A stretch of 64,000 nucleotides of DNA from Cyclobacteriaceae bacterium (GTDB taxonomy: Bacteria > Bacteroidota > Bacteroidia > Cytophagales > Cyclobacteriaceae). Every line of letters begins with the position of its first letter. The stretch's first letter is position 1. The position numbers and the translations under genes were made by a program. The notes below the pieces were generated by a model. The model was given only the letters and a program-made list of their open reading frames with translations, was not told where the DNA came from and did not search any database. The stretch covers positions 192,574 to 256,573 of the forward strand of contig JAKLJG010000002.1 of the NCBI GenBank assembly GCA_023151255.1, in the 5' to 3' direction. Shown one piece after another: positions 36,160 through 45,634 of the stretch.

Positions 36160-38166
36160 ATGTACAGTATGCGCAGTATACTGATTTTTTTAGCTGTCGC
36201 GGGAACTATCCTAACCGGTTACAGCCAAACCGAAAAAGAGCAGGCAAAGGTTTACATGGAACAGGCCGAATTAATCATGGCCGAAACCCGTGCTATTGAC
36301 GATGCCCGCGACCTGATGGTAACGGCTGCCAACCTTGATCCCACCAACATCAAGGCAAACTTTGAGGCCGGCCATTACCATATTAAAACTATTGGCAAAG
36401 ATTTGGCCGTAAAATATTTCCTGCGCGTATATGAGTTAGATCCTAACTACCGGTTCGACCTGGAATTCTGGATTGGCCAAAGCTATCAATACGGTCTTGA
36501 ATTTGATAAAGCCATCGATTTTTATAATCGCTATAAGCAGCGTCTGGCTAAACGCCCCAACTACCTGGGTAACGATAGGGTAAGCCCTGCGGTAGTTGAT
36601 CGCGCCATTTATGAATGCGAGAACGGAAAAGAATATGTGGCTAATCCGAAAAATTTTTCGATTGTAAACATTGGCCGGGAAATTAATTCTGAATGGGACG
36701 ATTACGCACCCGTATTCAACGAAAGCGAAGACCAGGTCATCTTCACCTCGCGCAGGCGCGATGGCAACATGAACCAGAACGTGGATCTGGATAATAAGCC
36801 TTTTGAAGACATCTTTATCGCACGCAAAGTGAACGGACAATGGACGGCCGCTGAGAATATTGGTTCACCTATCAACACACCTTACCACGACTCCAACCTT
36901 GCCCTTTCGGCTGATGGTCAGACGCTGTTCATCTATACCGATGAGGGCGGTGGCGACATCTACTACAGCGACCGCCAGCCCAACGGTACCTGGGGCGCTC
37001 CGGTTCCGCTTCCCGGAATCATCAACTCATCGTACGAAGAAAAGTCCATCACGATTTCATCGGATGAAAAAACCCTGTACTTCTCCAGCAACCGGCCGGG
37101 CGGCTACGGTGGGCTTGATATTTACCGCGCCACAAAGGATGCGAAAGGCGAGTGGTCAAATGTGAAGAACATGGGCCCCAAAATAAATACCGAGTATGAT
37201 GATGACGGCCCTTTTATTGATTATGATGGAAAAACGCTCTACTTCAGCTCAAAAGGAAGGAAGGGCATGGGCGGCTTTGATATTTACAAGTCGGTGTTTG
37301 ATGAGGCCACCAACGAATGGAGTGAACCTGAAAACCTGGGCTACCCCATCAACACACCGGATAATGACATCTACTTTGTGAGCACCAAAGATGGCAAACG
37401 GGCTTACTATTCATCGGTACGCGAAGATGGTCTGGGGTATGATGATATCTTCATGATCACCATTCCGCAGCCCGTAGTTGCCGCAAAAGAACCTGAAAAG
37501 CTGCCGGAGCCCATACCGGAAATTGAGAAGCAAAAATTCCCTTTGCGGTATCAGGTTAAAGTGGTGGAAGCAGGCTCGGGCCGTCCGCTTGAAGCTAAGG
37601 TGAGGTTGCAGGGCTTGCGCGATAACCTGGTGGTGCCCGGTGTTTCGGGAGAAACCGGCATAATGGAATTTTTGATACGTGCAGAAGAGCCTAAAGATTA
37701 CCGGTTATCGGTTGAACTGGAAGGCTATGCCTTTGTGAATCAGAATCTGAAATTAGAGGGGGCTTCGGAAACAGAACGCTCCATTACCCGCACGGTTGAA
37801 TTGCGCAAGTTAACAACAGGCGTTGTTTCGGTTTTACGTAACATTTATTTTGATTTTGATAAAGCTACGTTCAGAACCGAATCATACACTGAGTTAAACA
37901 AGCTGGAACGCATGATGGCCGAGAACCCTAACCTAAAGGTGGAAATTGCAGGCCATACCGATGCCATCGGTACTGCCGCTTACAACAAATTGCTCTCGCA
38001 GCGCAGGGCCGAAGCGGTAAAAGACTTTTTGACCAAAAAAGGCATTGACCCCCGAAGGATAACAGCTGTCGGTTATGGTAAAACCCGCCCGCTGGCCAGT
38101 AACGATGATGAAGAAGAAGGCCGCGAACTTAACCGCAGGGTGGAGTTTAAAGTACTCGGCAATTAA
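36160..38166 (+). CDS. PorE-like OmpA family protein with TPR and propeller domains
   Basis: The 668-residue protein has a signal peptide (SQ cleavage near residue 23), TPR-like helices (about 25-160), WD40-like PD40 blades (about 170-445, repeated DIYYSDRQPNG, DIYRATKDAKGEW, DIYKSVFDEATNEW), and a carboxypeptidase regulatory-like region (about 455-545). It ends with an OmpA domain (about 560-668, IYFDFDKATF, HTDAIGTAAYNKLLSQRRAEAV, NRRVEFKV). This order is that of PorE, which links the type IX secretion system to peptidoglycan. PorT is 2.8 kb downstream. Confidence 0.8.
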   Translation: MYSMRSILIFLAVAGTILTGYSQTEKEQAKVYMEQAELIMAETRAIDDARDLMVTAANLDPTNIKANFEAGHYHIKTIGKDLAVKYFLRVYELDPNYRFDLEFWIGQSYQYGLEFDKAIDFYNRYKQRLAKRPNYLGNDRVSPAVVDRAIYECENGKEYVANPKNFSIVNIGREINSEWDDYAPVFNESEDQVIFTSRRRDGNMNQNVDLDNKPFEDIFIARKVNGQWTAAENIGSPINTPYHDSNLALSADGQTLFIYTDEGGGDIYYSDRQPNGTWGAPVPLPGIINSSYEEKSITISSDEKTLYFSSNRPGGYGGLDIYRATKDAKGEWSNVKNMGPKINTEYDDDGPFIDYDGKTLYFSSKGRKGMGGFDIYKSVFDEATNEWSEPENLGYPINTPDNDIYFVSTKDGKRAYYSSVREDGLGYDDIFMITIPQPVVAAKEPEKLPEPIPEIEKQKFPLRYQVKVVEAGSGRPLEAKVRLQGLRDNLVVPGVSGETGIMEFLIRAEEPKDYRLSVELEGYAFVNQNLKLEGASETERSITRTVELRKLTTGVVSVLRNIYFDFDKATFRTESYTELNKLERMMAENPNLKVEIAGHTDAIGTAAYNKLLSQRRAEAVKDFLTKKGIDPRRITAVGYGKTRPLASNDDEEEGRELNRRVEFKVLGN

Positions 38167-38243
38167 CAGCCGTACCGCTTTTTTATTCCTGCATTTTATT
38201 AGCAATTTGCCCCGCTTTGTTGTTATGCTAACACGAGTTTGTA

Positions 38244-38966
38244 ATGGAAGTTGTTCCCTATAAGGAAGAAAAAGCAACAAAAAAGGAGCAGGTAGCGCGG
38301 ATGTTTGATAACATCAGCCACCGCTATGATTTCCTGAACCACCTGCTCAGCCTGGGTATTGATAAAGGTTGGCGGAGGAAGGCAGTTAATTTGTTGAAAC
38401 CATTTAAGCCCCGGCTGATACTGGATGTTGCCACCGGCACAGGCGATTTTGCTATTGCAGCTTTGCGCATGAATCCGGAGAAGATTGTTGGCGTGGATAT
38501 TTCGGAAGGCATGCTTGAAATTGGCCGTAAGAAGATGCAGCGCAAGGGGGTGCATAAACAAATTGAATTGATAAGCGGGGACTCTGAAAATCTTCCCTTC
38601 GAAGAAAATAAGTTCGATGCCGTTACCGTTGGATTTGGAGTGAGAAACTTTGAAAATCTTGAAAAGGGCCTGGCGGAAATCAGGCGGGTGTTGCGACCGG
38701 GCGGAATGCTGGTTATCCTTGAATTTTCACGACCGAAACAGTTTCCGTTTAAGCAGGTGTATAAGTTCTATTTCAAATTTATCCTTCCGAAACTCGGCCG
38801 TCTGATATCGCGCGATAAAGCTGCTTACACCTATTTACCTGAATCGGTGGAGGCCTTCCCGGATGGTGACGATTTTCTGACTATCTTGACAAACCTTGGA
38901 TATAAAGAATCCGCATGCAAGCCTTTAACTCTGGGTATCAGTTCAATTTATACCGCGCGAAAATAA
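38244..38966 (+). CDS. ubiE: Demethylmenaquinone methyltransferase (UbiE/MenG)
   Basis: The 240-residue SAM-dependent methyltransferase completes menaquinone synthesis. The motifs are present in order: RVARMFDNISHRYDFLNHLLSLG near the N-terminus, DVATGTGDFAIAAL (SAM-binding motif I), DSENLPFEENKFDAVTVGFGVRNF (post-I and II), and PGGMLVILEFSRPKQFP. Menaquinone is the usual quinone in this phylum, so MenG is the likelier activity. Its last 52 nt overlap the start of porT in another frame, so the two genes are expected to be cotranscribed. Confidence 0.92.
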   Translation: MEVVPYKEEKATKKEQVARMFDNISHRYDFLNHLLSLGIDKGWRRKAVNLLKPFKPRLILDVATGTGDFAIAALRMNPEKIVGVDISEGMLEIGRKKMQRKGVHKQIELISGDSENLPFEENKFDAVTVGFGVRNFENLEKGLAEIRRVLRPGGMLVILEFSRPKQFPFKQVYKFYFKFILPKLGRLISRDKAAYTYLPESVEAFPDGDDFLTILTNLGYKESACKPLTLGISSIYTARK

Positions 38967-39652
38967 TTCTCCTGGCAGCGCTGCTTGTACCGGGTTCGCT
39001 TGCTGCACAAAGTTTTTTGTGGGCGCGTAAAAACAATCCGAACTATGATGAGAGCCGTAAAATCAGCTACGGATTTCTCATCGGCTTACACACTACCTCG
39101 TACCAGCTTAAATACTCCGATGTGTTTGTTACACCGGCTTTTGATACACTGCATTCCGTTGAGCCTGACTGGAAGCCCGGCTTTTCACTGGGCTTTATCG
39201 TTAACTACCGGGCACATGAATTTCTGGATTTAAGGATTATGCCTACCGTGGCATTTTATGAACACGCCCTAACCTACCGGTTTACCGATGGCCAGTCAAT
39301 CAATCAATTGGTTGAAACTACAATGGTAGAGTTTCCTTTTTTGGTCAAATATAAATCAATGCGCAGAGGGAACATCCGGATGTACATGGTGGGCGGTGTG
39401 AGGCCCGGCATTGAAGCTTCTGGTAAAAAAGAAATTGAAAATGTTACCAACAGTCTTGAGGTAGCAGCCTTCAATCTAAGCCTGGAGGCGGGTATCGGTT
39501 TTGATTTGTATTTTCCGCTGTTCAAACTTTCGCCTGAAATCCGGTTCTCCCGTGGTATTTATAATGTGTTGGATAATCCGGATAACATTTACGGAAAACC
39601 CCTGAAGCACCTTACAACCAATACCGTTCACGTTTATTTTCTATTTCAGTGA
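38915..39652 (+). CDS. porT: PorT family type IX secretion protein
   Basis: PorT is an outer-membrane component needed for type IX secretion in gliding and other Bacteroidota. The 245-residue protein has an N-terminal signal peptide (LLAALLVPGSLAAQS), then a barrel-like sequence of alternating strands with typical motifs YGFLIGLHTTSYQLKYSD and LDLRIMPTVAFYEHALTYRF, ending in NTVHVYFLFQ. Location directly after ubiE is the same as in many other Bacteroidota. The ATG at 38915 lies inside the ubiE frame. Confidence 0.88.
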   Translation: MQAFNSGYQFNLYRAKIILLAALLVPGSLAAQSFLWARKNNPNYDESRKISYGFLIGLHTTSYQLKYSDVFVTPAFDTLHSVEPDWKPGFSLGFIVNYRAHEFLDLRIMPTVAFYEHALTYRFTDGQSINQLVETTMVEFPFLVKYKSMRRGNIRMYMVGGVRPGIEASGKKEIENVTNSLEVAAFNLSLEAGIGFDLYFPLFKLSPEIRFSRGIYNVLDNPDNIYGKPLKHLTTNTVHVYFLFQ

Positions 39653-40407
39653 TGAAACGAACTGTTTTAATAACCGGAGCAACTTCCGGCATCGGGCTGG
39701 CAACGGCAAAACTGCTGGCCCGGCATCCGTTCAGGCTGATACTCTGCGGCAGGAGGCTCGACAGGCTTAACGCATTGCAAACGGAATTGACCGGCTTAAC
39801 TGAATGCAAAGTTCTTTCGTTTGATGTTCGTGAATCGGAAGAGGTTCAGGCAGCTTTACAATCTTTACAGGGCGACTGGAAGGATATTGAGGTGCTCATT
39901 AACAATGCAGGCAATGCCCACGGGCTTGACCCAATTCAAACCGGTAAGCAATACGATTGGGATGCGATGATTGACATTAATGTAAAGGGGTTACTCTATG
40001 TTTCGCAACATGTTATACCTGGCATGACCGAACGAAAAAGCGGGCACATCATCAACATCGGTTCTATTGCCGGTAAGGAAGTATATCCGAATGGCAACGT
40101 GTATTGCGCCAGCAAGTTTGCCGTAGATGCGTTAACCAGGGGTATGCGCATGGATTTAAATCCGTATGGCATTAAAGTAACGGGCATTCATCCTGGGCTG
40201 GTTGAAACGGAATTTTCGTTGGTGCGGTTTAAGGGCGATGAGGCCAGGGCCTCGCAGGTTTATAAAGGCTATGAACCGCTAAAGGCCGAAGATATTGCCG
40301 AGTTGATTCTGTTTACCGTAACCCGACCGCCTCATGTGGTGCTTGCCGATGTGGTTGTTTTGCCGACTGCGCAGGCCTCGGCCACAATAGTTAAGAAAGA
40401 TCTTTGA
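39652..40407 (+). CDS. SDR family oxidoreductase (YdfG-like)
   Basis: The protein of about 251 residues is a classical short-chain dehydrogenase: TGATSGIGLATAKLL (cofactor motif, residues about 7-20), NNAG near 89, and the catalytic set with Ser in NIGSIAGKEVYPNG and Tyr-Lys in VYCASKFAVD. It is closest to the NADP-dependent serine or 3-hydroxy acid dehydrogenase group (YdfG). A GTG at 39649 also fits, but the ATG at 39652 overlaps the stop of porT (TGATG), suggesting translational coupling. Confidence 0.87.
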   Translation: MKRTVLITGATSGIGLATAKLLARHPFRLILCGRRLDRLNALQTELTGLTECKVLSFDVRESEEVQAALQSLQGDWKDIEVLINNAGNAHGLDPIQTGKQYDWDAMIDINVKGLLYVSQHVIPGMTERKSGHIINIGSIAGKEVYPNGNVYCASKFAVDALTRGMRMDLNPYGIKVTGIHPGLVETEFSLVRFKGDEARASQVYKGYEPLKAEDIAELILFTVTRPPHVVLADVVVLPTAQASATIVKKDL

Positions 40408-41056
40408 GTTGGAGCAGTGTACTTTCATCAATATCGTGGCCACCGGCAAATGTAATTAGCTCTGGTGCGATACCCAGTTTTAGCGTTAGTTGCTTCATTT
40501 CGTTTAGCCGGTCGGGCGTAATAAAAGGATCGTTATTTCCGTAAACCACCAGAAACTCTTTGCCTGACAAGATTCTTTTTCCTGCTTCAAAATCCATATC
40601 GGGCGGTAAAATGCCCGACCACAGGATGAGCCGGTGAAGGTTGATTCGGCTGTCCAGTGCCCAGCGTGAGGCGGTGGCTGCGCCCTGCGAAAAACCAAGC
40701 AGGTTTATGCAAACCTCAGGGTATTTCTCTAATGCTGTTTTATAAATCGTGGTAAGGTATTCGCAGTAGTTATCAATGTCCATCAGTCGGTTTTCGCGGG
40801 TCATCCAAGTGGCACCAACCCGGTTGTTGCCGGTGCGTGTACGCGTTGGCAAATCTTCAACATAAAACCGCGACAAGCCTTCGGGTGCTATAACACAGGT
40901 TTCGCTATCAACCAGCGCGTTGAATTTTTTTAGAAAGTATTGGGCCAACTGGCCGTAACCGTGAAGTACAATCCACACATTTTTGGTTTGCTGGTTCAGG
41001 GTACCTGCTATATAGTACCGTGCTTTAAACTGAAATTGAACTGCCTGCTCTTTCAT
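40391..41056 (-). CDS. Alpha/beta hydrolase, phospholipase/carboxylesterase type
   Basis: The 221-residue protein has the hydrolase triad: a nucleophile in LLGFSQGAATASRWAL (Ser in GFSQG, near residue 121), an acid in NNDPFI (Asp near 172), and a His in FAGGHDID near 205. The short length fits the carboxylesterase or lysophospholipase family. The natural substrate is not indicated. It overlaps the 3' end of the convergent SDR gene by 17 nt. Confidence 0.85.
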   Translation of the reverse strand: MKEQAVQFQFKARYYIAGTLNQQTKNVWIVLHGYGQLAQYFLKKFNALVDSETCVIAPEGLSRFYVEDLPTRTRTGNNRVGATWMTRENRLMDIDNYCEYLTTIYKTALEKYPEVCINLLGFSQGAATASRWALDSRINLHRLILWSGILPPDMDFEAGKRILSGKEFLVVYGNNDPFITPDRLNEMKQLTLKLGIAPELITFAGGHDIDESTLLQLKDLS

Positions 41057-41075
41057 GCGGTGAAGGTAAGCAATA

Positions 41076-41107
41076 AAAAACCCTGGCCTTTGCAGGTCAG
41101 GGTTTTT
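41076..41107. terminator. Bidirectional-type terminator hairpin
   Basis: AAAAACCCTG at 41076-41085 pairs exactly with CAGGGTTTTT at 41098-41107 around a short loop that includes further G-C pairs. It lies 18 nt downstream of the stop of the minus-strand gene at 41125, so it probably ends the large sensor-transporter transcript. Being symmetric it could also work the other way. Confidence 0.75.
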
Positions 41108-41124
41108 GCAAACTTGTTTTTCAT

Positions 41125-41547
41125 TTACCGCTTAAATCCGAGGGCGCTGCCTCCGCAATACGAAGTAGAGCCATCAAACGTGTATTGAATGTAGTAAATA
41201 CCGGTTGCATTGCAGGGGTAGGCAATGGCCGCAATGTATTGGCCGTTGATTTTACTGGTGGCCACTTTGTTCCGGTTGGAATCATACAAGGTCACTACAA
41301 TACCATCGGTTGGCTGTGAAGGGGCGCAGATGTTTATCATGTACTGTGTTCCTTTAGTGAACACATAGGAGTATTCCACTTTATCTTTTGATCCGCCTGT
41401 GCCGTCTATTTTGTAGCTCTTTAAAAAGTTAAACCCTGATGCCAGCTTGGGTATGCACTGATTTGAAAGATTTTCAGAATTGCACTGAGCAGCGGCATCG
41501 GCTGAGACTATAAAAAGCGACAAAGCAAGAATGATTATGTGTTTCAT
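41125..41547 (-). CDS. Small secreted protein with paired cysteines
   Basis: The 140-residue protein has a signal peptide (LFIVSADAAAQ) and a mature part with cysteines near residues 22, 31, 74, 111 and 132, suggesting disulfide bonds. Beta-strand-like segments are VEYSYVFTKGTQYMINICAPS, GIVVTLYDSNRNKVATS and ATGIYYIQYTFDGSTSYCGG, a pattern like a small beta-sandwich found in secreted binding domains. I do not recognise the family. It is the last gene of the cluster running from 54.9 to 41.1 kb, ending at a terminator. Confidence 0.6.
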   Translation of the reverse strand: MKHIIILALSLFIVSADAAAQCNSENLSNQCIPKLASGFNFLKSYKIDGTGGSKDKVEYSYVFTKGTQYMINICAPSQPTDGIVVTLYDSNRNKVATSKINGQYIAAIAYPCNATGIYYIQYTFDGSTSYCGGSALGFKR

Positions 41548-41562
41548 AGGTTGTCGGTTATC

Positions 41563-42462
41563 TTAGCTAATAATCTTATTTCTGATTGATCCTGTTATCG
41601 TTCTGATGTTGGTAATATCATCAGGGGTAATATCAATGGTAGTGGTGCTGTTGTCTTTAATAACCATAACCCCGTTTACTACTTCGAAGGTTGATTCCTT
41701 ATACGTATAGGTGATGTTTACCTTATCAAAGGCTTTTTTCAGTTCTTCCATATCGGTAAGTAGCGCGGCCATGTTCTGGTCAACGTCTTTGTAGAAACTC
41801 AGCAAGAGCAGAATGTTTTCAAGTATTACTTTCTGTTCACCTATTTTTTCCTGCAACTCCTTGTTGTTGGGATCCTGAGCTGCAACGTTACAGGTAATGT
41901 GCATAGCTTCGAGCCATCCGCCCGTAAGCAGTAATACACTCAGGTTTGCCCGTCCCTGGGTTTGCAGGTAGTGGTTAATGTTATTAAAGTTCTGGGTAGT
42001 TATTAACAAAAGTGAGTCCAGATTTTTACTGTTGGTGGCCAGTCGGCCAATAGTTTCAATGTCAAAAAACTGGCCAATATTAAGCCCATCGGCCAGGCTT
42101 TTAATGGCCGACATGTATTTAACGCCATCCTGGTTTTGCTCGTAAATGTTGGTATATCCCAAATCGGTACCATAAATTCCAAGATTAAGCGCCTTTTTAT
42201 AGTTGCTGTTGTATTTAGGCAGGTTATCGGCTGAGTTCAAGTAGTTTACATTGTATTTTTTTCCCGATTCTTTCAACAGTACTGAAATTTCCAGCGGGCT
42301 GGGGATTTGCTGGAGAATGTCACCAATAACTGCTTCCGAAATGGAAGGTCCCGTTATTTTGGCCGAATCGAGGCTTTCCATGAAGGCCTGTTCATCTGAC
42401 TTTTTGCCCGACCCGCAACCCGATAACAAGGCTGCGATTAGGGTGTATTTGATTATTTTCAT
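41563..42462 (-). CDS. Lipoprotein of unknown function
   Basis: The 299-residue product begins with a lipoprotein signal, lipobox ALLSGC with Cys16, and a following Ser/Gly/Lys-rich linker. The remaining sequence is mostly helical and polar (ITGPSISEAVIGDILQQIPSPLEISVLLKESG; YKKALNLGIYGTDLGYTNIYEQNQDGVKYMSAI) with no catalytic motif. Asp is absent after the lipidated Cys. I do not recognise it. It is 15 nt upstream of the secreted protein gene and 67 nt downstream of the ABC transporter gene, and may serve the transporter. Confidence 0.65.
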   Translation of the reverse strand: MKIIKYTLIAALLSGCGSGKKSDEQAFMESLDSAKITGPSISEAVIGDILQQIPSPLEISVLLKESGKKYNVNYLNSADNLPKYNSNYKKALNLGIYGTDLGYTNIYEQNQDGVKYMSAIKSLADGLNIGQFFDIETIGRLATNSKNLDSLLLITTQNFNNINHYLQTQGRANLSVLLLTGGWLEAMHITCNVAAQDPNNKELQEKIGEQKVILENILLLLSFYKDVDQNMAALLTDMEELKKAFDKVNITYTYKESTFEVVNGVMVIKDNSTTTIDITPDDITNIRTITGSIRNKIIS

Positions 42463-42529
42463 AATGCCTAAAATTAAGCGGTTACAAAGTTATAAATTCA
42501 GCATTCCTGACCAAAACAGTACAAGGCTG

Positions 42530-45500
42530 CTATTTTTTCTTCGGCAGATTTACTTTACCAAACAGGTTCACAAATTTTCTGAGTAATTCAAAGTATAAGG
42601 TAATATAAAAGAATACAGCCATTGCCCACACCACCAGCAGGTTGAAGGCAAAGGTGCTGAACTCGATGTTGAGAAAATATTTTTTAGGAGCGAAGAAATG
42701 TGTACGGTAGTTCAACAGACCTGCCGGTTTTGGATCAAGAAATATCGGGTTGATTTCCTGGATGAGTTGTCCGTTGTATTCCAGGATTCGGTTTTTGGTT
42801 GAAACATTTTTTACCAAGTCGGCCAGGCTTTCGTTGTAATACCGATTTTTATATTCATTCAGGTTATACGTTGATCCTTTTTCATTCTCTTTTTTGAAGA
42901 TGATTTGTTCGCGGTACGCAACGGCTTTGTTGTAGGCATCCTGATAAAATCTCCGGTAGGCTATTAAAAACTCTTCCAACATGGTGCTGAAGGTGGGTGT
43001 AAAAAGTTGAAGGGTCCAAGGTTCATTCAGGTTTACCTGTTCAAGTCCCCGCTTAAAGTAATCATCCTTTATTGTCTTTCGTATAATTTCAAGGTCTTTG
43101 GTCATTTGCTTACGCACTGAGTCATCGGCTGACCGGATGTTATCGGCAACGAACTTGCGTTTTTTCTCCAGTTCATCGGCCAGGAAAGAAGCCCGGAAAT
43201 CGGCCTGCGATTCGATTTTTTCGTAAGGGTAGTATGGCTTTTCGTATGAGTTGTTCATGAAATTATAAACGGCCAATGCCTCATATGCCCAGCGCGAGGC
43301 CATAAAGTCGGCTACCAACGGAACTTTGCCTTTTGTACTGATAATGTTGTTGAGTTTATCGAATCGAAATAATAGTCCGCTTAGAATCATTTGTGGAATA
43401 AGGAGCAACGGAATCATCACATACACAGTAACAGCCGAGTTGAAGGCTGAGGAGATATTCAGGCCCAGTACGTTGGCCATACACGAAACGGAAAACAGTA
43501 CAACCCAGAACGGGATGATCATGCGCCACTCTACTTCCAGTATCAGGTGCCCGATGAGTACAAAGGTGAGTGTTTGAATGGCCGAAAGCGTAAACAAGAT
43601 GGTGAGTTTCGACATCAGGTAACTGTTCCAGCTTAAATTCAAAAAGGATTCGCGCTTAAGTATTTTTCGATCGCGTATGATTTCTTCAGCGCTAACGGTT
43701 AATCCCATAAACAAGGCCACCACAATACTCATCAGTATAAAGGCCGGGAAATTATCGTTGAAGCGGAACACATACTCATTACCACCCGGTGCGCTTTTGT
43801 ATTTTATGATGAAGGCTAGAATAAGCGCCAGCAGCGGAGCTTCCAGCATGTTAATGAGCAGGTATTGCTTGTTGCTGAGTTTTGACAGGGTATCGCGCGT
43901 GATGAATATTACGGTCTGTTTGATTTTGTTGGGCAGGTTCAGGGAGTGAGGCGGTTCTTCTTTTACATCTTCAACCTTGCTTATTTTAAAGCGTTCATTA
44001 TACCACTCGTGCCATTGTACGGGGGTAATTTTTCGTTTGTTGGTGGGCTGGCCGTATTCATCCACCACCTTCGCTTCGATGATGTTGAAGATTTGTTCGG
44101 GGTTAACGTTACCGCAGGTTTCGCACTGGCCGCGGTTGCTGTCAACCTGCAGGGTTGATTTTTTGAAGTAGGTTACCGCTTCAACCGGAGGCCCGTAGTA
44201 GGCTGGGTAGCCCCCGGTATCCATAATAATCATCTTGTCGAACATTTTATAGATGTCCGATGAGGGTTGGTGGATGACCACGAAAATGAGTTTGCCTTTC
44301 AGTGAAAGTTCTTTGAGCAGGTCGATTACATTTTCCGAATCGCGAGAAGAAAGACCGGAAGTGGGCTCATCCAGAAAAAGAATAGCCGGTTCGCGGATGA
44401 GTTCCAGGGCGATGTTGAGCCGTTTACGTTGTCCACCGCTGATGGTCTTTTCAAGCGGGTTGCCCACTTTTAAATCTTTGCGCTGATCAAGGCCCAGGTT
44501 TTCGAGTACCTCCATAACCCGCTTGTGAATCTCTTCTTCTGTAAAGTGAGCGAAGCAAAGTTTAGCGTTATAGTACAGGTTTTGGTAAACGGTGAGTTCT
44601 TCAATGAGCAGGTCATCCTGCGAAACATAGCCGATCACACCATGTATTTTGTCTTTCTCCTCGAAAATATCGAACCCATTAATAAGAATTTTACCTACTG
44701 AAGGTTTGGCAAGTCCGGCCATTACATTCAGTAAGGTGGTTTTACCGGCACCGCTGGCGCCCATAATGCCTATCAGGCGGCCGGGGCCTTCAGAGACCTT
44801 TACATTGCGCAGGCCGATGGTGCCGTTGGGAAAACGGAATTCGTCAATTACTGCGTTGAACGAAAGTTTGGTGGTTTTTATTTCCTCATTGAAATCGGCA
44901 ATGATGTCGCTGTAATACAAGGCATCACCCGACTGGGTTTTAATGGTACTGCCGTGCGAAAACAGGTACACCCGGTTGGGTTGCATAATGAAGCCGTTCA
45001 TCAGCGTTGACTCTTCGCCAGCGTATTTTACAAAGTACATGTCAACGCTGCGCACGCGCATGCACACCAGGTCACCGGTAATGTGGATGTGCACGTGCTT
45101 GTGAAGTTTACCCGGTTCGGCATTTTCTTGGCTGTTGCCAATGAGAATGTCGGGATAGTTTAGCGAACGGGGTTCGGTTGCCGTTATAAAATCTTCAATC
45201 AGTTTATATTCACTCGGTTCAATATTAAATACAGTAGAAACTGTATTGATGATTTCCATCCGCTGGGCTGAGAAATTTTTGTCGGTTGCAACCAGTTCCA
45301 ACAACTTTATTAGTACAACAACTTTTTGTTTTTGGGTAAGGGTTTTGTTGATTTTTTTACAAATACCCAAAACGCGTACTGATTCTTTTACGCTGGTGAG
45401 TTTAGCCGCACCATCGGTTGTTTTGCCATACCCGGATTGCTCATCATACTGGGCCAGGTATTCTTTAAGCGTGTCCTGGTCCAGTTCGGTCTGGAAGAAG

Positions 45501-45598
45501 GTAATTACATACTGGCGCTCATTGGCGCTTACTCCGCCATCCTGTTTGGTAATGATGGCAAAAAGCTGGGTTAGCGCCTTGAGAATTTCCTCACTCAT
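42530..45598 (-). CDS. TerB-ABCG type ABC transporter (ATPase and permease fused)
   Basis: The 1022-residue protein combines several parts. An N-terminal TerB-like helical domain (about 1-130) is followed by a beta-rich segment (about 170-245) resembling an FHA-like fold. An ABCG-type nucleotide-binding domain carries Walker A GASGAGKTTL near residue 284, signature SGGQRKRL near 386 and Walker B ILFLDEPTSG near 407. A C-terminal ABC2 membrane domain has about six helices and a large extracytoplasmic loop (about 790-960). The TerB-type N-terminus is unusual for an exporter. It sits 36 nt after the SiaC-like gene, so it may be an effector of that switch. Confidence 0.82.
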   Translation of the reverse strand: MSEEILKALTQLFAIITKQDGGVSANERQYVITFFQTELDQDTLKEYLAQYDEQSGYGKTTDGAAKLTSVKESVRVLGICKKINKTLTQKQKVVVLIKLLELVATDKNFSAQRMEIINTVSTVFNIEPSEYKLIEDFITATEPRSLNYPDILIGNSQENAEPGKLHKHVHIHITGDLVCMRVRSVDMYFVKYAGEESTLMNGFIMQPNRVYLFSHGSTIKTQSGDALYYSDIIADFNEEIKTTKLSFNAVIDEFRFPNGTIGLRNVKVSEGPGRLIGIMGASGAGKTTLLNVMAGLAKPSVGKILINGFDIFEEKDKIHGVIGYVSQDDLLIEELTVYQNLYYNAKLCFAHFTEEEIHKRVMEVLENLGLDQRKDLKVGNPLEKTISGGQRKRLNIALELIREPAILFLDEPTSGLSSRDSENVIDLLKELSLKGKLIFVVIHQPSSDIYKMFDKMIIMDTGGYPAYYGPPVEAVTYFKKSTLQVDSNRGQCETCGNVNPEQIFNIIEAKVVDEYGQPTNKRKITPVQWHEWYNERFKISKVEDVKEEPPHSLNLPNKIKQTVIFITRDTLSKLSNKQYLLINMLEAPLLALILAFIIKYKSAPGGNEYVFRFNDNFPAFILMSIVVALFMGLTVSAEEIIRDRKILKRESFLNLSWNSYLMSKLTILFTLSAIQTLTFVLIGHLILEVEWRMIIPFWVVLFSVSCMANVLGLNISSAFNSAVTVYVMIPLLLIPQMILSGLLFRFDKLNNIISTKGKVPLVADFMASRWAYEALAVYNFMNNSYEKPYYPYEKIESQADFRASFLADELEKKRKFVADNIRSADDSVRKQMTKDLEIIRKTIKDDYFKRGLEQVNLNEPWTLQLFTPTFSTMLEEFLIAYRRFYQDAYNKAVAYREQIIFKKENEKGSTYNLNEYKNRYYNESLADLVKNVSTKNRILEYNGQLIQEINPIFLDPKPAGLLNYRTHFFAPKKYFLNIEFSTFAFNLLVVWAMAVFFYITLYFELLRKFVNLFGKVNLPKKK

Positions 45599-45634
45599 TC
45601 AGGATAGAATTGGTTTCCGTTACCGGTAAACGTG

